Part shown: positions 33,985 through 42,096 of the stretch, piece by piece
How positions within the stretch are numbered: the stretch's first letter is position 1
How the letters are laid out: each line of letters begins with the position of its first letter
Assembly (NCBI GenBank): GCA_016875875.1
Contig: VGOP01000010.1
Span: 1 to 62,506 of the forward strand
Direction: 5' to 3'
DNA: 62,506 nucleotides
Source of the DNA: Chloroflexota bacterium
GTDB taxonomy: Bacteria; Chloroflexota; Dehalococcoidia; GIF9; UBA5629
Translations under genes and position numbers: made by a program
Notes under the pieces: generated by a model
Seen by the model: the letters and a program-made list of their open reading frames with translations, nothing else
What the model was told of the DNA's origin: nothing
Database searches by the model: none

Positions 33985-34875
33985 ATGGAAATAAGTGAAA
34001 CAGCCATACACAAACTGCCAGAACTTCGCAATCCCGATTTTATAGCTGCCCTTGCTGGCTGGTCTGATGCCGCCCAGGTTGCCACCGGAACTGTCCTTTA
34101 TTTAGCCAGGGGCCTGAATGCCACCGGGTTTGCTCATATAGAAGGTGACCAATTCTACGACTTCTCCACTACACGCCCTGAGGTAACTGTTGACAGGGGA
34201 TTAATAACATCGCTACAACTGCCACACAACAGTCTTCTCTTCTGGAGAAACCCGAAAGCTGACCATGATTTGGTTTTGCTTCACGGCATCGAACCTCAAC
34301 GCCACTGGCAGAAATTCATTGACACAATCCTGGACTTAGCCAGCAAACTCAAGGTCCGGAGAATGTACGCCTTAGGTGGGCTCCATGACAGTATCCCTCA
34401 CACAAAAGAGCCGAGGATATCCGGCGTAGTAAATAGAGCCAGCCTCTTAAACGTGCTCCAAAAGCATCATATTGAACCAATAAACTACCAAGGACCAAGC
34501 GGCCTGCACAGCTTGCTGCTGACCAACTGCGCCCGGAGAGACATAGAAGCCATCAGCCTCTGGGGGCATGCTCCCTTCTACGTCCGGGTCGAGACCAATC
34601 CCATGGTCTGCCTCGGGCTCGTCAAAAAGTTGACCGAGTTGCTGGAAATTGAAATCGACTTTGCGGAACTCATAAAAGCTGGCGAACACCTGCAGGATAT
34701 GCTGAACCAGCTCTTGGCTGACAACAAGGAACTGCAACTCTACATCCAGAAGCTGGAGGAACAATACGAAATTGAAGGCATCACGCCTAGAGAGCCATCG
34801 CCCGGTGCCGACAGGATTATCAAGGAGGTAGAGGACTTTCTGCGCAGTCAACGCCGCAAGGGAGAAACACAATAA
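33985..34875 (+). CDS. PAC2-family protein
   Basis: This 296-residue protein resembles the PAC2 family, named for proteasome assembly chaperones but common in bacteria and archaea of unknown role. The N-terminus has NPDFIAALAGWSDAAQVATGTVLYL, then LLFWRN and a MYALGGLHDSIPHTKEPRISG segment near residue 130. The C-terminus (about 225-296) is a coiled-coil tail QDMLNQLLADNKELQLYIQKLEEQYE. No proteasome subunit gene is in the window. Single gene. Confidence 0.85.
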   Translation: MEISETAIHKLPELRNPDFIAALAGWSDAAQVATGTVLYLARGLNATGFAHIEGDQFYDFSTTRPEVTVDRGLITSLQLPHNSLLFWRNPKADHDLVLLHGIEPQRHWQKFIDTILDLASKLKVRRMYALGGLHDSIPHTKEPRISGVVNRASLLNVLQKHHIEPINYQGPSGLHSLLLTNCARRDIEAISLWGHAPFYVRVETNPMVCLGLVKKLTELLEIEIDFAELIKAGEHLQDMLNQLLADNKELQLYIQKLEEQYEIEGITPREPSPGADRIIKEVEDFLRSQRRKGETQ

Positions 34876-34918
34876 TTAACTCGCCTGCTAAACTTATAGC
34901 AACTATGTTATTTATTAA

Positions 34919-35137
34919 CTATCGTGAAATCTCGATAACTTTGTCGCGGCTTCCGAAGCCACTTGAGATGGTTACCTGTTTCTGCGGAACTTCAAAATAG
35001 TCGGCCAACAATTTAATGACTGCCTTGTTGGCCTTGCCTTCTTTAGCAGGTTCCTTTACCCTCACCAGAAACCCACCACCTTCCCTAATAACTTCATCGG
35101 TTTTCGAATTGGGAACCACCTTGACTCTAACCTTCAC
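34919..35137 (-). CDS. DUF167 / YggU-family small protein
   Basis: This 72-residue protein of the UPF0235 family has the typical start VRVKVVPNSKTDEV, the core VRVKEPAKEGKANKAVIKLLADYF and the ending VTISSGFGSRDKVIEI. The function is not established. Its start overlaps the end of mtaB by 11 bp, so it is co-translated with the tRNA-modification enzyme. Confidence 0.92.
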   Translation of the reverse strand: MKVRVKVVPNSKTDEVIREGGGFLVRVKEPAKEGKANKAVIKLLADYFEVPQKQVTISSGFGSRDKVIEISR

Positions 35138-36398
35138 TTATAATCTCCCCCCATAACCCCTGATCATGCAATCGAACCAGACGTGCCGATCGAAGCTGAT
35201 TGGTCAATGGCTCACTGCTTTGAGTGAAAACCCGAATATAGTTGTGGCTAAGTCCGGAATATATCCCGCTGCCGGGAGTAACCTCCTTTTCCCACAAGAC
35301 AGTCATGTTCTGCCCCAAGAATCGCTGACAGAATTTGCGCACACTCCGTTGAGCCAGCTCCAGCATCCGCTGACTGCACTCTTTCTTCAGCTTGTCATTA
35401 ATCTGCCCTGACATCCTTGCCGCCAACGTCCCCGGTCGGGAGGAATAACTGAAAACATGAATATTAGCAAAATCAATTTCCTGACAAAAGCGATAGCTTC
35501 CCTCAAACTCCTCAACGTTTTCACCGGGAAAACCCACCATAATATCTGTAGTTATAGAAGTATCAGGTACAATCTTTCGAATCAAAGACGCCGCTTGCCT
35601 ATAATCAGCAACTGAATAACGGCGCCTCATCCGTCCAAGAACACTGTCACTACCACTCTGTAATGCCAGATGGAAGTGACGACATAAACGAGGGTCTTGC
35701 CACAGGCTGAGGAGCTCTGGCGAGATGTCCTGAGGCTGTAAAGATGAAAGATGCAGCCGTTCCACGCCCGTAACTTCAAGAACCTGCTCAACCAATTGCT
35801 TAAGATTCATCCCGTTGTGCTTATAGCCGCCGATTTTAGTCCCAGTGAGTACCACTTCCTTATAGCCAGCAGCGACCCTTGTCTTCACCTCGCTAACTAC
35901 ATCCGCCATCGGCAGGCAATGCTCTCGGCCACGCACCTGAGGCACAATGCAATAGGTACAGAAATCGTTACAGCCATCCTGAATCTTTATGAAACTGCGA
36001 ACCCGACTAACGCCATCGGCCACAATCTGCCCCGGTGAATAATGAGCCACAGGAGCATGCCCATCTTTTAGCATGTCCAGAAGATGCATCTTCCGCTCAT
36101 TGCCCACAACAAGACCAGCACCGACCTGAGCCAGTTCCTGAGGAGTTCTTTGTGCATAACAGCCGGTGGCGATAATTAAGGCTCCTGGATTTCTTGCCCG
36201 CCACAGCCTCACTAAATGCCGTGATTTGCGGTCGGCGATGTGAGTAACCGTACAGGTGTTTAAGACATAAATATCTGCCCCGTCACCGCTAACAACACGA
36301 TATCCGGCCTCGGCAAATTGTCTAGCCAGCAATTCGCTCTCGGCTTGATTAAGTTTGCATCCCAGGGTATGAAAGGCTACTTTTAAGTTATCCTCCAT
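35127..36398 (-). CDS. mtaB: tRNA t6A37 methylthiotransferase (MtaB)
   Basis: This 423-residue enzyme adds a methylthio group to t6A at position 37 of tRNA. The N-terminal UPF0004 domain starts VAFHTLGCKLNQAES (the MtaB-specific pattern) with NTCTVTHIADRKSR and IIATGCYAQR completing the auxiliary cluster cysteines. The radical SAM motif CNDFCTYC lies near residue 142. A C-terminal TRAM-like domain (from about 365) should bind tRNA. Length and motifs are intact. With Elp3 in the same window, two anticodon-loop modification enzymes are present. Confidence 0.93.
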   Translation of the reverse strand: MEDNLKVAFHTLGCKLNQAESELLARQFAEAGYRVVSGDGADIYVLNTCTVTHIADRKSRHLVRLWRARNPGALIIATGCYAQRTPQELAQVGAGLVVGNERKMHLLDMLKDGHAPVAHYSPGQIVADGVSRVRSFIKIQDGCNDFCTYCIVPQVRGREHCLPMADVVSEVKTRVAAGYKEVVLTGTKIGGYKHNGMNLKQLVEQVLEVTGVERLHLSSLQPQDISPELLSLWQDPRLCRHFHLALQSGSDSVLGRMRRRYSVADYRQAASLIRKIVPDTSITTDIMVGFPGENVEEFEGSYRFCQEIDFANIHVFSYSSRPGTLAARMSGQINDKLKKECSQRMLELAQRSVRKFCQRFLGQNMTVLWEKEVTPGSGIYSGLSHNYIRVFTQSSEPLTNQLRSARLVRLHDQGLWGEIISEG

Positions 36399-36493
36399 AA
36401 TCTTAACTCATTACTGAATCCACTACTAATAGCAATAGTGTCCCGTAGCAATTTATTCGGTAGGCTGCAACATCTTTAGATTACTTACCCCCC

Positions 36494-36549
36494 ATGTAGC
36501 AGCGACCCTAAATGGTCGCTTCGGCGAGGCTAAAGCCTCGCCACTACAT
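36494..36549. repeat. REP-like compound palindrome
   Basis: The outer arms ATGTAG/CTACAT enclose two hairpins: GCGACC-CTAAAT-GGTCGC and GGCGAGGC-TAAA-GCCTCGCC. The second hairpin and outer arms match the element at 15602-15632. It lies in the 282-bp gap upstream of mtaB and recJ. Confidence 0.8.
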
Positions 36550-36680
36550 ATCAACAAACAGACTAGTAACAATTATATTTACCTCGTGCTTACCAGGTCA
36601 ATTAAGATTTCCCCGTTCTGACTTGCGGGCGGTAATAACTTGTGGTATAAATCAGGCAATCGGATGTCCGAGGCACAGGC

Positions 36681-38360
36681 TTGAGCCGCACCCATTGGAG
36701 ACTACTAACCCCAGCCAAACCAACGAGCGACATACCTGGGATTCACCAGCTATTGGCTCAACTGCTTTGCAATCGAGGCATCTCAGAATCCTCCCAAATC
36801 GAGGCCTTCCTGAATGCTGACAGCCGACTCGAAGCCGACCCATTTCTTCTCCCTGACATGCCTCAAGCGGTAAGCAGGACTTATCAGGCTCTACTTTCCG
36901 GTGAGGAAATCGCCATCTACGGTGACTTTGACGCTGATGGCATAACCGCCACGGCATTACTCGTTCAAGGGCTTTCAGCACTTGGGGGCAAAGTCATTCC
37001 CTATATACCCCACCGTTACCGTGAAGGCTACGGCTTGCAAGTAGCTGCTCTGGAAAAGCTCCGCAAACAAGGCATCAGCCTTATCATCACCGTCGACACT
37101 GGCATTACTGCCATTACTGAAATCCAAAAAGCCCGAAAGATGGGAATAGACATAATCATCACCGACCACCACCTACCGCTAGCTTCTCTGCCGCCAGCCT
37201 TGGCAGTGGTTAACCCTAAACGAAGCGATTCCGCTTGCCAATCAACCGAACTTGCTGGGGTAGGTGTCGCTTTCAAACTTTTTCAGGCACTCCTTAAGGG
37301 CAGTGGCCGGGAAGAATTACTGAACAGGTTATTAGACCTGGTAGCTTTAGGCACCGTAACCGATATGGTGCCACTGACTGGCGACAATCGCTACTGGGTG
37401 AAGCGTGGGCTTGAACTTCTTAACAATACCGAGCGCCTCGGGCTTCAAGAGATGATGCGCGGTGCCAGCCTAAAACCGGGTAATCTCGATACTGAAAGTA
37501 TATCCTGGATATTAGGACCTCGCCTCAATGCCGCCGGTAGACTTGATGATGCTGCCACAAGCTACCAATTGCTCCTCACACAAGACCCAAAAGAGGCTGC
37601 CTCACTGGCTTTAGAGCTAGAGGGAAAGAATGCCAAAAGGCAACGGCTAACCAGCGAACTGCTGGAACGAGCCAGAAAAAGGATAATTGCTACCGGAACC
37701 GACTTCCCGCTGCTGATGACAGGTGAAGAAGACTACCCAGCAGGTGTTATGGGGCTTGTCGCCGGCAGATTATCGGAAGAGTTCTACCGCCCGGTACTCA
37801 TTTTCAAATTTGGTGCCGATATATGCCGTGGCAGCGGGCGGAGCATACCTGAGTTTGACCTAATGGCCGCCCTAAAAGACTGCCGCGACCTTTTATCTAA
37901 CTTTGGTGGCCATACTAAGGCAGCCGGCTTCACCGTACCCACCACCAACCTCACTCAACTCCAAAAGCGGCTCCTCACTCTGGCTGAAGCTCAACTGGCT
38001 GGCCTAGACCTCCGTCCTCACATTGACATCGATGCGGAAGTGCCCCTATCGATCTTCACCGGGGAAACCTTCACTCAAATACAACGGCTGGCCCCGTTTG
38101 GCTCCGGCAATCCATTACCCGTCTTTGTCAGTCGCCATGTCGAAATCGTTGACCAGCGTCAGATTGGCAGCCAGGGTGAACATCTGGGACTAAAACTGAA
38201 ACAAGCAAATATGGTCTGGGACGCTATCGGCTTCCGGCTTGGCAACCGTGCTCAAGAAACAACCACTTATCTGGATATCGCCTACAATTTGGAAGTGGAC
38301 CGCTGGAACGATGGGCACAGGCTTCGACTTAAGCTCCTCGATTTTGACCCGTCTCATTGA
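36681..38360 (+). CDS. recJ: single-stranded-DNA-specific exonuclease RecJ
   Basis: This 559-residue 5'-3' exonuclease acts in recombination and mismatch repair. DHH-family motifs are YGDFDADGITAT near residue 80, VDTGITA near 136, TDHHLPLASLPPALAVVNPK near 160 and the DHHA1 motif FGGHTKAAGFTVP near 410. The C-terminal OB-fold region follows (FGSGNPLPVF near 472). The start is TTG 36681, giving MSRTHWRLLTP, the usual opening. Its last 32 bp overlap the convergent lgt gene. Confidence 0.95.
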   Translation: MSRTHWRLLTPAKPTSDIPGIHQLLAQLLCNRGISESSQIEAFLNADSRLEADPFLLPDMPQAVSRTYQALLSGEEIAIYGDFDADGITATALLVQGLSALGGKVIPYIPHRYREGYGLQVAALEKLRKQGISLIITVDTGITAITEIQKARKMGIDIIITDHHLPLASLPPALAVVNPKRSDSACQSTELAGVGVAFKLFQALLKGSGREELLNRLLDLVALGTVTDMVPLTGDNRYWVKRGLELLNNTERLGLQEMMRGASLKPGNLDTESISWILGPRLNAAGRLDDAATSYQLLLTQDPKEAASLALELEGKNAKRQRLTSELLERARKRIIATGTDFPLLMTGEEDYPAGVMGLVAGRLSEEFYRPVLIFKFGADICRGSGRSIPEFDLMAALKDCRDLLSNFGGHTKAAGFTVPTTNLTQLQKRLLTLAEAQLAGLDLRPHIDIDAEVPLSIFTGETFTQIQRLAPFGSGNPLPVFVSRHVEIVDQRQIGSQGEHLGLKLKQANMVWDAIGFRLGNRAQETTTYLDIAYNLEVDRWNDGHRLRLKLLDFDPSH

Positions 38361-39153
38361 CCTCGCTGACACCTGCTGGGGACGGTTGCTTCGCCCGATA
38401 ACGCCACATCCTGACAATAAGCCAAGGCACTGTTACCAGAAGTATTATTATGCCAATTAACTGAGCCTGCTGCAAACCGAAAAGGAAAGGCTCTCCTGCT
38501 CGCACAAACCTTATGCTCAGGTCACCAGCAGCATACAGGGCGAGGTAGAGTAGAAAGAGCGAGCCCTGCGGCTTGAGTCGGGTGCGTAACGACCAGAGTA
38601 TGCCAAATCCTATCAAGTTCCAGAGCAGGTGATAAATCTGTGTAGGCTGGAATGTCTCATCAAGGGGACAATAACTGCCCGGATTCGTATAAACCACGCC
38701 CCAGGGCAAAGACGTAGGCAACCCGTAGCAGCAGCCATTTATGAGGCAGCCAATCCTGCCTATAGCCTGCCCCAGAATTGCCCCTGGAGCAGCAACATCG
38801 CCTATTTGCCAAAAGGAGAGCTTCTTAACCCAGCAATAAATCAACACTGCTATTAAGGCGCCCAGAACTGCTCCGTAAACGGTCAAGCCAGCAAAGTTAA
38901 GTATCTGCGTAGGATTAGCCATATAATAATCCCACTTATCAATGACATGAAACAATCGTGAAACTAAAACACCACCGATGACCGCCCATAAGCCCATACT
39001 ATAAATGTGGTCCTCAGCCAGACCGACACGTCTCGCCTCCAGCAAAGCGATGGCAATCACTGCCACAATAGCCATGACCACCATAATCCCATACCATCTC
39101 ACCTCAAAAGCACCAAGGCTGAAAGCCACAGGACTGATGTTTATAGTAATCAT
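38329..39153 (-). CDS. lgt: prolipoprotein diacylglyceryl transferase
   Basis: This 274-residue, seven-helix membrane enzyme transfers diacylglycerol to the lipobox cysteine of prolipoproteins. The Lgt signature GRIGCLINGCCYG lies near residue 137, and the N-terminal VRWYGIMVVMA segment is also typical. Likely clients in this window are the ABC binding protein at 8.3 kb and the PKD-like lipoprotein at 46.1 kb. It lies 13 bp after ftsY and overlaps the recJ end tail to tail. The C-terminus is a short hydrophilic tail. Confidence 0.95.
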   Translation of the reverse strand: MITINISPVAFSLGAFEVRWYGIMVVMAIVAVIAIALLEARRVGLAEDHIYSMGLWAVIGGVLVSRLFHVIDKWDYYMANPTQILNFAGLTVYGAVLGALIAVLIYCWVKKLSFWQIGDVAAPGAILGQAIGRIGCLINGCCYGLPTSLPWGVVYTNPGSYCPLDETFQPTQIYHLLWNLIGFGILWSLRTRLKPQGSLFLLYLALYAAGDLSIRFVRAGEPFLFGLQQAQLIGIIILLVTVPWLIVRMWRYRAKQPSPAGVSEVNETGQNRGA

Positions 39154-39166
39154 TCTTTTCTCCTAT

Positions 39167-40075
39167 CTACGAAAAAATCGCCTCGACAAAGGTGTTAGCA
39201 TCAAAGGTAGCTATATCGTCAAGCTGCTCGCCAGTCCCAATGTAGGTAATGGGAATTTTCAGCTCATCACAGATCGCCAGTACTATCCCACCTTTGGCAG
39301 TGCCATCAAGTTTAGCCAGAAAAATTCTATTCACTCCCACCGCTTCAGTGAAATGTCTAGCCTGAGCCAGGCCATTCTGACCGGTAGTGGCATCAATTAC
39401 CAGCAACACCTCTTGAGGCATCTCGTACTTACCGGACACACGCTTTATCTTTTTGAGCTCCTCCATGAGGTTAAACTTGGTATGGAGACGGCCGGCGGTG
39501 TCAATTATAACCACCTGAGCCTGTCGGCTTTGAGCTGCCTGAAGAGCATCATAGACCACTGCACCCGGGTCACCGCCAGGTTGATGAGCCACGACCTCCA
39601 CCTTTACCCGTTCACCCCAGTGCTTAAGCTGGTCAATAGCCGCAGCCCTGAAGGTATCAGCAGCAGCCAGAATGACTTTCTTACCCTCATTCTTGAAACC
39701 ATGGGCGAGCTTAGCAATGCTCGTCGTCTTGCCCGAGCCATTTACCCCCACTACCAGAATAATTTGCGTACCGGCTGACTTCGAAATATTCGCCACTCCA
39801 ACTTCTGCCTTCAGCAGGTTCACCATCTCCTCCTTTAGGACTGCACGTATCTGTGTCCCTTCGCTCAGCTTTTCCGTTCTAATTCGCTGCTTTACCTTTT
39901 CGATTAGCTTCTGCGTGGTAGCCACACCAACATCTGCGGCAATTAGCAACCCCTCCAGCTCATCCCAAACCTCATCTTCTACCCTGGTTCGGTCGAAAAG
40001 ACTGGCAACCTTACCAAACCAGCTCTCCCGGCTACGCTTCACACCTTGTTGAGTCTTATTCAGTGAATCCAGCAT
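39167..40075 (-). CDS. ftsY: signal recognition particle receptor FtsY
   Basis: This SRP-receptor GTPase of about 302 residues docks ribosome-SRP complexes at the membrane. It has a helical N domain, the G1 loop GVNGSGKTT near residue 111, DTFRAAAIDQLKHW, G3 IDTAGRLHTKFNLMEEL and G4-like AKLDGTAKGG. The usual acidic A domain is absent or very short. The open frame starts at a TTG (40096), but ATG 40075 gives a typical start. It forms a secretion/lipoprotein pair with lgt. Region 40076-40203 upstream of the next gene is short and unremarkable. Confidence 0.95.
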   Translation of the reverse strand: MLDSLNKTQQGVKRSRESWFGKVASLFDRTRVEDEVWDELEGLLIAADVGVATTQKLIEKVKQRIRTEKLSEGTQIRAVLKEEMVNLLKAEVGVANISKSAGTQIILVVGVNGSGKTTSIAKLAHGFKNEGKKVILAAADTFRAAAIDQLKHWGERVKVEVVAHQPGGDPGAVVYDALQAAQSRQAQVVIIDTAGRLHTKFNLMEELKKIKRVSGKYEMPQEVLLVIDATTGQNGLAQARHFTEAVGVNRIFLAKLDGTAKGGIVLAICDELKIPITYIGTGEQLDDIATFDANTFVEAIFS

Positions 40076-40203
40076 ATCAGCACAACGACTTCTCAAATCT
40101 CAGCCATATTAGCACACAGTCTGAGAATGGGCAAAAAGATTTAACGAGTTTCCTGTAAATTGAAGGGGATTCAAACTACGTTAGACTGCACATTCGATCA
40201 GAG

Positions 40204-40821
40204 CTAATGGTCTATTTCGTCGTGATGATGCTGGTCGCCACCCACAAAGAGATGAGCATATACTATATCGCTGAAGCAGCAAGGAAGCCAAACTGCAAGA
40301 AATAGAAACAAGAAGACAAAAGGAAGTAAAGGAAGCCAGTTCGCCACACTAAATGCGGTGAAATAGAATAGAGATGCCCAGGTACTCAAAAATATATGTG
40401 CCGCATGCGGGAGTTTGGTTGCAGGTCGCAGATAACCTATGGCAATACCTAGAAACGCCGCTGGATTTACCAGCCACCACTCCTCTATAAAAGGTACATG
40501 AAATTCTATCGTGATTCTGAGTGACTCTCCACCGAGATAGGGAATTATACAATCGCTTAATGTGGCTATACCAATCGAGCCGGTATAACCGACTAAAATC
40601 GCCGCCCAGAGCTTACCCACGCTGTACCGCTTATACATTGCTGTGGTGACAATGGCACTGAATAAAACATGGGCGGGATGTAAAATATAAAAAATGGTCT
40701 CAGAGATATTAGAAGGTGTCTTGGCAAGAATTACGATAGCCATTACAACGATGCCGGAGACCGCTCCAGCAGCGGTAAATGGGGCATGTTTGGCTAGTTC
40801 AATTCCTATTCTTCTAAGCAT
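40204..40821 (-). CDS. membrane protein with His-rich C-terminus, co-operonic with Zur-like regulator
   Basis: This protein of about 205 residues has five or six hydrophobic segments and ends in a His/Asp-rich tail (GGDQHHHDEIDH) that could bind metal. No transporter family is recognised. The start ATG 40821 follows GGTGG; earlier TTG and GTG codons are also in frame. The gene begins 24 bp after the Fur-family gene and should share its metal-controlled promoter. A role in zinc (or other metal) handling or sensing is inferred from the tail and the operon, not from homology. Confidence 0.65.
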   Translation of the reverse strand: MLRRIGIELAKHAPFTAAGAVSGIVVMAIVILAKTPSNISETIFYILHPAHVLFSAIVTTAMYKRYSVGKLWAAILVGYTGSIGIATLSDCIIPYLGGESLRITIEFHVPFIEEWWLVNPAAFLGIAIGYLRPATKLPHAAHIFLSTWASLFYFTAFSVANWLPLLPFVFLFLFLAVWLPCCFSDIVYAHLFVGGDQHHHDEIDH

Positions 40822-40845
40822 GAGAGCCACCAAATAAGTCTGGAA

Positions 40846-41283
40846 TCAAGACCTCGCCGAAGCCATACATCCAGAGCAAATACCGGAAAACTCGGAGAAG
40901 TGTTGCTCAGCCTGAAAGCCAAACTCCTGAGCAATTGCATTCTCCTCTTCACACAGTGCTTTGTCTGCATATTCACGAAGAGCGCCGCACTGACGACAAA
41001 CCACGAAGCGATGGCACCCACCCCCTTCTCCAAGCGTACATTTCACAAATCCCCCCACCAGCAACACCTTGTGCGCCAGGTGAAGAAAGCAAAGAAGGTC
41101 AAGTACACGGTAGATGGTTACGTGGTTAAGATATTCGCCTTTTCGCTGCAGAATTTCTTGTATATCGTAAGGCGAGACAGGACTCTGCACCTCCGCTAAA
41201 ACCTTGAGCACGCGCTTTCGCGGCTCAGTTACCCTGTAGCCTCTGCTCCGCAAGACCTCGAGCGCAACATGAATCTGAGCCAT
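40846..41283 (-). CDS. Fur-family metal-responsive regulator, probably Zur-like
   Basis: This 145-residue DNA-binding repressor has a winged-helix N-terminus (RSRGYRVTEPRKRVLKVLAEVQSPVSPYDIQEIL, recognition region YLNHVTIYRVLDLL), then HRFVVCRQCGALREY and CSGC, the two CxxC pairs of the structural zinc site. The regulatory site HRF...C pattern fits Fur/Zur/PerR; Zur is favoured by the TGCAAC...GTTGCA operator and the His-tailed partner. The upstream palindrome overlaps its -35 box, so it should repress itself. The exact metal cannot be proved from sequence. Confidence 0.88.
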   Translation of the reverse strand: MAQIHVALEVLRSRGYRVTEPRKRVLKVLAEVQSPVSPYDIQEILQRKGEYLNHVTIYRVLDLLCFLHLAHKVLLVGGFVKCTLGEGGGCHRFVVCRQCGALREYADKALCEEENAIAQEFGFQAEQHFSEFSGICSGCMASARS

Positions 41284-41290
41284 AGTCTCA

Positions 41291-41331
41291 ATTTTATGAT
41301 ATTGCTATTGTAAATGCAACAATGTTGCATT
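41291..41331 (-). promoter_or_regulatory. Fur/Zur-type operator overlapping the promoter
   Basis: AATGCAAC-AAT-GTTGCATT (41313-41331) is a perfect 8-bp inverted repeat. On the minus strand TTGCAT (41314-41319) serves as -35 and TAAAAT (41291-41296) as -10, spaced 17 bp. Transcription would start almost at the ATG, so the mRNA may be leaderless. Confidence 0.75.
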
Positions 41332-41365
41332 AGTATTCACACCTCAATACTTACTGCCAAAGAAG

Positions 41366-41374
41366 TGGTAAAAT
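41366..41374 (+). promoter_or_regulatory. extended -10 element for the following gene
   Basis: TGGTAAAAT fits a TGn extended -10 box; the ATG of the next gene lies 38 bp downstream. No clear -35 box is seen. Confidence 0.35.
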
Positions 41375-41412
41375 GGGGTCATAAGCAATATTGAGGATGA
41401 AGGAGGCAGAAC

Positions 41413-42096
41413 ATGACAATACAGCTACGGAATGGAATGATGATAAGCATCGACGCAGCCAAGAAAGTTATAATCAATTATTACAGTAATATGGGAAAGG
41501 AGGAAGAGGAAAAGGGAGTTCATGGATATGATAAAGCCAAATTGCAAGAGGATAATCTCTTTCCTGAACACCAGATAATGCAAGCAATAGGTCTGATGTA
41601 TAAACTTGGCGGCCACGGAATACCACACAAATATGTTCAGTTGCTTATTCAAAAAAGATGTGAAATCGAATCTCAGCTACAAAGAGTACCCACCAAGATA
41701 AGCATATTAGACAGACATGATGAAATTCCGTGGAGTGAACTTAAGTCGCTCTTCGATATTTTCCGTATACCTTACGTGAGCATCCCACGCCTGACAAAAA
41801 TACTACACAAAAAACGGCCAAACATGATACCTATTTTAGATAGCGTTGTGGTAGGAAAATACCTACAGCCTCTCCTAGAAAAACAAGGAGTAGCAAGTAT
41901 TCGTGAAGAAACACTGAGGGCAGTTTATTGTATTAAAGAGCTTAAAAAAGATGCAGACACGAATAAGGAAGCTTTGACAGAGCTTCAGAATTATTGCAAG
42001 AAAAGATGGTACGATATTTCAGTCATAAGAGTGCTAGACATTCTACTGTGGTCATGTCTCGGCCCCTTCAAAGAGAGACTATGCAAAGATTGTTAA
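41413..42096 (+). CDS. DUF6308-like protein of unknown function
   Basis: This 227-residue soluble protein has a strong GGAGG ribosome site. The stretch LHKKRPNMIPILDSVVVGKYL near residue 137 recalls DUF6308 proteins, known mainly from actinobacteria and without a defined function. It appears richer in AT and lysine/isoleucine than its neighbours, and may be a recent acquisition. The last 4 bp overlap the convergent helicase gene. I see no toxin, nuclease or transmembrane signature. Confidence 0.55.
   Translation: MTIQLRNGMMISIDAAKKVIINYYSNMGKEEEEKGVHGYDKAKLQEDNLFPEHQIMQAIGLMYKLGGHGIPHKYVQLLIQKRCEIESQLQRVPTKISILDRHDEIPWSELKSLFDIFRIPYVSIPRLTKILHKKRPNMIPILDSVVVGKYLQPLLEKQGVASIREETLRAVYCIKELKKDADTNKEALTELQNYCKKRWYDISVIRVLDILLWSCLGPFKERLCKDC

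Noticed and set aside
39005-39778. 257-codon plus-strand frame over lgt and ftsY
   Set aside because: It crosses the starts and gap of two certain minus-strand genes and has no ribosome site or recognisable domain.
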